Shown here in pieces: positions 6,955-12,276 of a stretch of DNA of 12,276 bases; position 1 is the stretch's first letter; each line of letters opens with the position of its first letter. The stretch is taken from positions 21,515 through 33,790 of the forward strand of contig NZ_DHXT01000106.1 in assembly GCF_002413825.1 (NCBI RefSeq). Direction: 5' to 3'. The notes beneath the pieces were generated by a model. That model did not search any database, had not been told where the DNA came from, and saw only the letters and a list, made by a program, of their open reading frames with translations. This DNA is from Rhodoferax sp. UBA5149. Its GTDB lineage: Bacteria; Pseudomonadota; Gammaproteobacteria; Burkholderiales; Burkholderiaceae_C. A program made the translations under genes and the position numbers.

Positions 6955-7586
6955 TTGACGCTTTCCAGAACCAACGGCACGCGGGATGAAGCCGAAATAT
7001 CCCAGTCGGACTGACCCAGCGTCCCAATCTGGAATGGGCGCGGCAGCTGTGACACGTCCAGGCGAAAACGGAACTCCACAAGATGGCGTTGTTCAAGGTC
7101 GAGTTCCGAGACATCGGCAATTTTCCAGCGGGACAGCCGTTGCACGGCCGCCAAGGCGTCGGACAAGGTCTCAAAGTTCTGATTGAGTGCCACGCCTAGC
7201 GCGGCGTTGGTGATCAGGCCGGAGGCCACATTCAGCCGCCAGCGGCGGGTCAGCGGCTGATAGGCCAGCCGCATATGGCGCTCGACGCTCACCACTTTCT
7301 TGTTCGTCCAGTACCAGCGTTCGCGAAACACGTCCGCTTCGGCCACGAAAATCATGGGAACACCCTTGAGAAGCGCTTCCTCGATTGCCGCAGATAAATC
7401 GAATTTGACGGTGGCCGTGAGCAGCACGGCATCGCCCACGCGCTCAAACTTCAAGAGAGAAATTTCCGTCATCGGTGCTTCCGCCCGTGCTGATCCGGGG
7501 CAGCCCCACACCAGGCACGCACAGGCCATCAGCCCGATCAGGTCAAGCCGCGCGTTTTTCCAGCAATGCGTAATAAAAGCCGTCAT
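6951..7586 (-). CDS. Exported DUF4390 family protein
   Basis: An envelope protein of unknown function, 211 residues from the ATG at 7586. That start is preferred over one 126 bases further upstream because it leaves a normal export signal: basic residues (K10, R13), a hydrophobic stretch LIGLMACACLVWG and an ARA cleavage site near residue 35. A lipoprotein reading (Cys29 after LVWG) is possible but W at -2 is atypical. The mature part contains LLKFERVGDAVLLTATVKFD, KGVPMIFVAEADVFRERWYW, LAYQPLTRRWRLNV and a C-terminal VEFRFRLDVSQLPRPFQIG, typical of DUF4390. It overlaps the rsmB 3' end by 44 bases in another frame and the kinase start by 4 bases. In beta-proteobacteria this family habitually precedes NtrY, so a role in kinase sensing is plausible but unproven. 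The upstream ribosome binding site (GGTG) is weak, suggesting coupling to rsmB. Confidence 0.8.
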   Translation of the reverse strand: MTAFITHCWKNARLDLIGLMACACLVWGCPGSARAEAPMTEISLLKFERVGDAVLLTATVKFDLSAAIEEALLKGVPMIFVAEADVFRERWYWTNKKVVSVERHMRLAYQPLTRRWRLNVASGLITNAALGVALNQNFETLSDALAAVQRLSRWKIADVSELDLEQRHLVEFRFRLDVSQLPRPFQIGTLGQSDWDISASSRVPLVLESVK

Positions 7587-8868
7587 GGTCACCGTTTGGA
7601 TTGTCCGGGACGGTGTCACTATTTGCCTCGCTAAGGGGCAATAAATGCCCTGGGGAAGGCCGTAAAACAGCATGGGTGTTGTGCGCAAGAAACGTTTGTA
7701 TCTGATCTTCACCCTCCGCCCTGAAAACAGAGCAGGTGCAGTACAACAGTCGCCCCCCCGGCTTCAGCAAGGCCCACAGCGCCTTGAGCAGACGGGCTTG
7801 AATCATGGCGAGCTGGGCAATGTCGGACTCCCGGCGCAACCAGCGCACGTCGGGGTGACGTCGCACCACGCCTGAGGCGGAGCAAGGCGCGTCCAGCAAA
7901 ATGGCGTCAAACAGCTGGCCGTCCCACCAGGCGGATGGGTTAGCCGCGTCCCCCACCAAGACCTGCGCTTTGAGTTTCAAGCGTTGCAGGGTTTGATGAA
8001 TTCGTTCGCAACGCGCGGGGTCGACATCCAGCGCCGTCACCTCGCAGTCCGCGATTTCCAGCAAATGCGCGGTCTTGCCGCCCGGCGCCGCGCAGGCGTC
8101 CAGCACATGAAGCGGACCGGTGGACGTCAGGCCGGACAACAGCAGGGGGGCGGCAAGTTGCGCCGCCGCATCCTGCACCGACACGACGCCGTCAGCAAAA
8201 CCCGGCAACTCTTGCACCGGTTTGGGATGTTCCAGGGTCACGCCGTATGGGCCCGCCGCGATGGCGTTCAGACCCGCGTCTTTAAGCGTCTGTAAATAGG
8301 GCGGCACCGCTGTTCGTCTGGCGTTAACCCGCAAGGTCATCGGTGCATGGCGATTGTTGGCCGCCAAAATGGCTTGCCAATTGTTTGGCCATTCTTTTTT
8401 TAGTCGATCAATCCACCACCTGGGGTGGTTCCACACCGCCACCGGGTTTTTGTCGGTGCTGGCCACCAAGCTGTCGCGTTCGCGCAAGAAACGGCGCAAG
8501 CAGGCATTGATAAAGCTGGCCTGTGGCTGGGTGGCTGCACTACGCTTGGCCGCCTCGACCGCCTGGTTGACAAGCGTGAACACCTCATACGGCGCGTCCT
8601 GCTCTTGCCACGCCAGCGCCAGCGCCGTGCACAGCAGCGCGTCGGCCGGTGGCGGGGGGGTACGGCTCGCCAGTAGCTGCCGCAGGGCCTCGGCGCGCCC
8701 CAGTGAGCGCAGCACATGAAAGATCAGCGCCTGCACGCCGGGTCGCAATTCGGGGGAAACATCGCCTAGCGCCGCCGTTCCAGACACGCCCGCGCGCACG
8801 CTCTGCAAAACCGTGGCGACCGCCTGCAACTGCCGCCACAAGGGGATTTTTTGTTCGTTCGAGTCCAT
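7543..8868 (-). CDS. rsmB: 16S rRNA (cytosine967-C5)-methyltransferase RsmB
   Basis: A 441-residue SAM-dependent methylase that makes m5C967 in 16S rRNA; the E. coli protein has 429 residues. The N-terminal ~140 residues are the NusB-like RNA-binding domain (ALIFHVLRSLGRAEALRQLL, TLVNQAVEAAKR, SFINACLRRFLRER). The catalytic part has VQDAAAQLAAP (231-241), SAM motif I DACAAPGGKT (257-266), motif IV DAPCSASGVVRRHPD with C329, and motif VI LLYCTCSVFR with the nucleophile C379; both cysteines of the RsmB/NOL1 mechanism are present. The frame extends 50 codons further upstream into the lemA-like gene without family sequence. The start at 8868 is preferred over the adjacent ATG at 8871 because AGGG (8875-8878) lies six bases ahead of it. 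That AGGG overlaps the TAG of the preceding gene, so translation is probably coupled. Confidence 0.95.
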   Translation of the reverse strand: MDSNEQKIPLWRQLQAVATVLQSVRAGVSGTAALGDVSPELRPGVQALIFHVLRSLGRAEALRQLLASRTPPPPADALLCTALALAWQEQDAPYEVFTLVNQAVEAAKRSAATQPQASFINACLRRFLRERDSLVASTDKNPVAVWNHPRWWIDRLKKEWPNNWQAILAANNRHAPMTLRVNARRTAVPPYLQTLKDAGLNAIAAGPYGVTLEHPKPVQELPGFADGVVSVQDAAAQLAAPLLLSGLTSTGPLHVLDACAAPGGKTAHLLEIADCEVTALDVDPARCERIHQTLQRLKLKAQVLVGDAANPSAWWDGQLFDAILLDAPCSASGVVRRHPDVRWLRRESDIAQLAMIQARLLKALWALLKPGGRLLYCTCSVFRAEGEDQIQTFLAHNTHAVLRPSPGHLLPLSEANSDTVPDNPNGDHDGFYYALLEKRAA

Positions 8869-8876
8869 CATCCACC

Positions 8877-9467
8877 CTATATCGGCTGCGCCGGTTTGAA
8901 ACCAAACACCCAGGCCAGCAAAAGCGCCGGGAACTGATCGATGGCTTCGTTGTAATTGACAACCCGTTTGTTGAATTCGGCCCGGGCCAGTTCGGACTGC
9001 AAGGCAAGCTGCTCCCACTGCGACTGCAGTGGGCCTGGCAGCGCCGGGCCTGCCAGATCGGGCGGCAGGTCGCGCAGTCGGGACCAGGACAAACTCAAGG
9101 TCTCAAAGGCCGTTCTCAGTGCGCTCATCGTCGGTCCATTCAGCGGCTGCGCATGGGCCATCTTCAGGCAGGCGTTGAACTGTTCAGCAGCGGCCGCCAG
9201 TCCGGCCCATGCCGTGGAAGATGGGTCTAACCCTTGATTGGCATCGTGAAGGGAATGAATGGCACCGGTATCCGGCAGGTTTGTTTTCACCATCAGCAAG
9301 CACTGATTGAACAGCCCTTCCAGGGCGGCGAAGGCAACAATGCCCTGGGCGCGAAGGCGCACCAGACGGTTGTAGGCCCCCATGGACCAGAAAAACAGCA
9401 TGGCGATGACAAACCAGACCATGACCGAATCGCTCATTTCATTCAATCTCCCGATCCAGTCAAGCAT
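8877..9467 (-). CDS. Divergent LemA-family membrane protein
   Basis: A 196-residue protein (186 if started at the second ATG, 9437, which has GGGAG ten bases ahead; the first has only a close GAAG). One N-terminal transmembrane helix (about 13-31) is followed by AYNRLVRLRAQ (31-41), the LemA signature. The C-terminus EFNKRVVNYNEAIDQFPALL...FGFKPAQ (164-194) matches the LemA ending in which a YN repeat precedes FP and GFKP. The central region is helical. The conserved LemA stretch with RR-DLIP after the YNRLV motif is replaced here by FAALEGLFNQCLLMVKTNL, so the family's best conserved part is lost while both ends remain. LemA function is poorly known. It lies between the rpoC terminator and rsmB, eight bases before the latter. 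Family assignment good, function unknown. Confidence 0.78.
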   Translation of the reverse strand: MLDWIGRLNEMSDSVMVWFVIAMLFFWSMGAYNRLVRLRAQGIVAFAALEGLFNQCLLMVKTNLPDTGAIHSLHDANQGLDPSSTAWAGLAAAAEQFNACLKMAHAQPLNGPTMSALRTAFETLSLSWSRLRDLPPDLAGPALPGPLQSQWEQLALQSELARAEFNKRVVNYNEAIDQFPALLLAWVFGFKPAQPI

Positions 9468-9485
9468 AAGTCTTCAAAAGTAACA

Positions 9486-9514
9486 ATTAAAAACGCCTCA
9501 AGCCCCCGTGTAAA
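9486..9514 (-). promoter_or_regulatory. Probable sigma70 promoter embedded in the rpoC terminator
   Basis: On the minus strand TTTACA (9509-9514, five of six matches to TTGACA) is followed after exactly 17 bases by TTTAAT (9486-9491, five of six matches to TATAAT). Transcription would start near 9479, twelve bases before the first lemA-like ATG and about 42 before the second. The -35 lies in the terminator loop and the -10 in its T-tract. Predicted from sequence only. Confidence 0.55.
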
Positions 9515-9526
9515 GGGCTTGAGGCG
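9489..9526 (-). terminator. Rho-independent terminator of rpoC
   Basis: Read on the minus strand, CGCCTCAAGCCC (9515-9526) pairs perfectly over 12 bases with GGGCTTGAGGCG (9494-9505) around a nine-base loop and is followed by TTTTT (9489-9493). The stem begins 26 bases past the rpoC stop, so it most likely ends the rpoBC transcript. Confidence 0.93.
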
Positions 9527-9552
9527 CTATCTTTTGTATAGCGAATCGAGGG

Positions 9553-12276
9553 TTACTCGGTCGCCGCTCCTTCGTTCGCTTCCGTCACCTCGGCTTCACC
9601 CGCCAGTTCGGCGGCTTCAGCGTCGGCAATGGCGCGACGCTCGGCGTCGTCCATGTTCTCGCGAACTTTGCGGGCTTCGTGATAGGCCATGCCGGTACCG
9701 GCAGGAATCAGTCGGCCCACGATCACGTTTTCCTTCAAGCCTCGCAATTCATCGCGCTTGCCCATGATGGCGGCTTCGGTCAGAACACGAGTCGTCTCCT
9801 GGAACGATGCCGCACTGATGAAGCTGTCTGTCGACAACGATGCCTTGGTGATACCGAGCAACAAATTGGTGAAGGTGGCTGCGATCTTGCCCTCGGCGCG
9901 CAAGGCGTCATTGGTGTTGAGCATCTCCGAGCGTTCGACTTGCTCGCCGTTGATGTAGCTGGAATCCCCGGCATTCTCAACCACCACCCGACGCAACATC
10001 TGGCGAACAATCACTTCGATGTGCTTGTCATTGATCTTCACACCCTGCAAGCGGTACACGTCCTGCACCTCGTCCACGATGTAACGGGCCAGCTCTTCCG
10101 AACCGAGTAGTCGCAAAATGTCCTGCGGATCAGCGGGACCATCCACCACGCTTTCGCCCTTGTTGACGACCTGGCCTTCGTGCACGATGATGCTTTTCTC
10201 CTTCGGCACGAGCTCTTCCCAGACGGCACCTTCAGGATCCGTGATCTGCAAACGGATCTTGCCCTTGGTCTCTTTGCCGAATGACACGGTACCGGTCATT
10301 TCAGCCAGCACACCCTTGTCCTTCGGCGAACGGGCCTCGAACAACTCGGCAACACGCGGCAAACCGCCGGTAATGTCGCGCGTCTTCTGGCCTTCAATCG
10401 GGATACGGGCCAGCACCTCGCCGGGACCGACGTCCTGACCGTCACGCACTTGCACCAGTGCCCCCACCGGGAAGCCGATGGTCACGGAGTGGTCGGTGCC
10501 AGGGATCTTGACCTCATTGCCGGACGCGTCAATCAACTTGACTTGCGGACGGATGACCTTGGCCGCACCGCGGCGTTTCGGATCGATCACGACCATGGTC
10601 GACAGACCAGTCACCTCATCCACCTGCTTGGCGACCGTCAGGCCTTCTTCGACATTTTCGAACTGGGCTTTGCCCGCGAACTCGGTGATGATGGGGCGGG
10701 TCAAAGGGTCCCAGTTGGCGAGGATCGCGCCCGACTTGATGGTCTGGTCCGCCTTCACCGCCAGCACGGCGCCGTACGGCACCTTGTGGCGTTCGCGCTC
10801 ACGGCCATGCTCGTCATGAATGACGATTTCACCGGAGCGGGAAATCACGACCTGCTCCTTCTTGCCGTTCGTTACATAGCGCATGGTGGCGTTGAAGCCG
10901 ATGTTGCCGTTGGACTTGGCTTCCACGCTGGATGCAATGGCGGCACGCGATGCGGCACCACCGATGTGGAAGGTACGCATGGTCAGCTGCGTGCCGGGCT
11001 CACCGATGGATTGCGCCGCAATCACGCCGACCGCTTCACCACCGTTGACCAGGCCGCCACGGCCCAGATCGCGGCCGTAACATTTGGCGCAAATGCCAAA
11101 ACGGGTTTCGCAGGTCAGCGCGGTGCGGACTTTGACTTCATCGACGCCCACGATTTCGAGTTCGTCAATCAGGTCTTCGTCCAGCATGGCGCCGGCAGGG
11201 GCCACCACGGAGCGGTTCTCCGGGTGCAGAACGTCATCGGCTGCGGTACGGCCCAAAATGCGGTCGCGCAAGGATTCAATGACTTCACCGCCTTCGACAA
11301 TGGCGCGCATGAGGTAGCCACCGTGCGTGCCGCAGTCCTGCTCGGTCACGACCAGATCCTGCGTCACGTCGACCAGACGACGTGTCAGGTAACCCGAGTT
11401 GGCCGTCTTCAACGCCGTGTCCGCGAGACCTTTTCGGGCCCCGTGGGTGGAGATGAAGTACTCCAGCACGTTCAGGCCTTCGCGGAAGTTCGCGGTGATA
11501 GGCGTTTCGATGATCGAACCGTCAGGCTTGGCCATCAAGCCCCGCATACCGGCCACCTGGCGAATCTGGGCCGCTGAACCGCGGGCACCGGAGTCAGCCA
11601 TCATGTAGATGGAATTGAAAGACTCTTGCTGAACCTGCTTGCCATGGCGGTCAGTGACCATTTCCTTGGACAACTGGGCCATCATGACCTTCGAGACTTC
11701 GTCACCGGCCTTGCCCCAGATGTCCACCACCTTGTTGTAGCGTTCGCCTGACGTCACCAGGCCGGACGTGTACTGCTGTCCGATTTCCTTGACCTCTTTT
11801 TCGGCGTGATCGATGATGCCTTGCTTTTCGGTCGGCACCAGCATGTCGTCAATGCAGATCGAGATGCCGGCCTTGGTGGCAAGACGGAAGCCATATTGAA
11901 GCAACTTGTCGGCAAACACCACGGTCTCTTTAAGACCACATTTGCGGAACGAGACGTTGATGAGTTTCGAAATTTCTTTCTTCTTCAGCGCCTTGTTGAT
12001 GTTTGCAAACGGCAGTCCCTTGGGCAGAATTTCCGACAACAGGGCGCGACCGGCGGTGGTTTCCCACAGCTTGGTCGACGGCACCAATTCGCCGGTCTCT
12101 TTGTCCTTGGTGTACTCGGTCAGCCGCACATTCACGCGGGCGGTCAGTTCGACCTCGCCCGCATCGAAGGCGCGTTGCACTTCACCGGTATCGGCAAAGA
12201 TCAAGCCCTCGCCTTTGCCGTTGATGCGATCCCGGGTCGTGTAGTACAGGCCCAGCACCACGTCTTGCGACGGCAC
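9553..12276 (-). CDS. rpoC: DNA-directed RNA polymerase subunit beta' (RpoC), C-terminal part
   Basis: About 907 codons of the beta' subunit; the start lies right of the window and the first codon seen (GTG) is an internal valine in VPSQDVVLGLYY. By alignment with remembered E. coli RpoC about 500 N-terminal residues are missing, including the catalytic Mg-binding NADFDGD motif. Visible, numbered from the window edge: secondary-channel/funnel region (about 85-190, LVTSGERYNKVVDIW), the MADSGARGSAAQIRQVAGMR segment (226-245), bridge helix (about 270-305, STHGARKGLADTALK), and the second zinc site C315, C389, C396 and C399 with the same 74-residue first spacing as in E. coli. The trigger loop follows (about 422-443, GEPGTQLTMRTFHIGG), then jaw and clamp segments and the conserved C-terminal SFISAASFQETTRV. 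The end (DAEAAELAGEAEVTEANEG) is an acidic variable tail. Intact apart from the window edge. Confidence 0.99.
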   Translation of the reverse strand: MPSQDVVLGLYYTTRDRINGKGEGLIFADTGEVQRAFDAGEVELTARVNVRLTEYTKDKETGELVPSTKLWETTAGRALLSEILPKGLPFANINKALKKKEISKLINVSFRKCGLKETVVFADKLLQYGFRLATKAGISICIDDMLVPTEKQGIIDHAEKEVKEIGQQYTSGLVTSGERYNKVVDIWGKAGDEVSKVMMAQLSKEMVTDRHGKQVQQESFNSIYMMADSGARGSAAQIRQVAGMRGLMAKPDGSIIETPITANFREGLNVLEYFISTHGARKGLADTALKTANSGYLTRRLVDVTQDLVVTEQDCGTHGGYLMRAIVEGGEVIESLRDRILGRTAADDVLHPENRSVVAPAGAMLDEDLIDELEIVGVDEVKVRTALTCETRFGICAKCYGRDLGRGGLVNGGEAVGVIAAQSIGEPGTQLTMRTFHIGGAASRAAIASSVEAKSNGNIGFNATMRYVTNGKKEQVVISRSGEIVIHDEHGRERERHKVPYGAVLAVKADQTIKSGAILANWDPLTRPIITEFAGKAQFENVEEGLTVAKQVDEVTGLSTMVVIDPKRRGAAKVIRPQVKLIDASGNEVKIPGTDHSVTIGFPVGALVQVRDGQDVGPGEVLARIPIEGQKTRDITGGLPRVAELFEARSPKDKGVLAEMTGTVSFGKETKGKIRLQITDPEGAVWEELVPKEKSIIVHEGQVVNKGESVVDGPADPQDILRLLGSEELARYIVDEVQDVYRLQGVKINDKHIEVIVRQMLRRVVVENAGDSSYINGEQVERSEMLNTNDALRAEGKIAATFTNLLLGITKASLSTDSFISAASFQETTRVLTEAAIMGKRDELRGLKENVIVGRLIPAGTGMAYHEARKVRENMDDAERRAIADAEAAELAGEAEVTEANEGAATE

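Noticed and set aside
8654..8660. Seven-base G run in rsmB (and a seven-base C run at 7753-7759) as phase-variation tracts
   Set aside because: Both are in frame in an intact gene (Pro codons and PGG), and seven bases is common in GC-rich DNA.
8869..9018. A 491-residue version of RsmB starting at 9018
   Set aside because: The extra 50 residues lie inside the lemA-like gene and look like frame-shadow sequence. The good ribosome binding site and E. coli-like length favour 8868.
10450..11577. A 375-codon open frame on the plus strand opposite rpoC
   Set aside because: Its sequence is His/Asp/Gly-rich without family features. It is the antisense shadow of a highly conserved gene with strong third-position GC bias.
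1..12276. A hidden mobile element, defence island or CRISPR array
   Set aside because: Genes are contiguous housekeeping or signalling genes with uniform spacing. There are no direct-repeat arrays, terminal inverted repeats, integrase or transposase motifs, or tRNA 3'-end duplications by eye.

Overview
This is core chromosome of a GC-rich betaproteobacterium. The protein sequences and the gene order rpoC, lemA-like, rsmB, DUF4390, ntrY-like kinase, Fis-type response regulator, tRNA-Phe look like Burkholderiales, most likely Comamonadaceae (Rhodoferax/Polaromonas-like). That placement is a judgement from sequence character, not a search. I see no insertion sequence, integrase, phage gene, CRISPR array, toxin-antitoxin pair or attachment site, and nothing that amounts to a new defence or mobile system.

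Layout, plus strand (1-3749): the 3' part of a large acyl-CoA:acetate/3-ketoacid-type CoA-transferase whose start lies left of the window; a 249-base spacer with two small dyads; then a 711-codon FimV/HubP-like polar membrane protein read from a TTG start. It ends at a strong bidirectional hairpin terminator (3782-3811), which also closes the convergent minus-strand transcription unit.

Layout, minus strand (read from 12276 down to 3826): the last ~907 codons of rpoC, an intrinsic terminator, then a compact cluster. The cluster holds a divergent LemA-family membrane protein, rsmB (16S rRNA m5C967 methyltransferase), an exported DUF4390 protein, an NtrY-like transmembrane histidine kinase, a receiver-plus-Fis response regulator, and tRNA-Phe(GAA). 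The four junctions from lemA-like to the regulator are an 8-base gap, a 44-base overlap, a 4-base GTGA overlap and a 38-base gap, so these five genes look co-transcribed and partly translationally coupled. A housekeeping rRNA methylase thus sits in the same unit as an envelope-sensing two-component system.

Points worth a second look: (1) a near-consensus sigma70 promoter (TTTACA, 17 bases, TTTAAT) lies inside the rpoC terminator itself, with its -35 in the hairpin loop and its -10 in the T-tract, so one element may end rpoC and start the lemA-rsmB-ntrY unit; (2) tRNA-Phe has a C5/A68 mismatch in the acceptor stem; (3) no terminator separates the regulator gene from tRNA-Phe, although the tRNA has its own extended -10 promoter; (4) the NtrX-position regulator has no AAA+ sigma54 domain.
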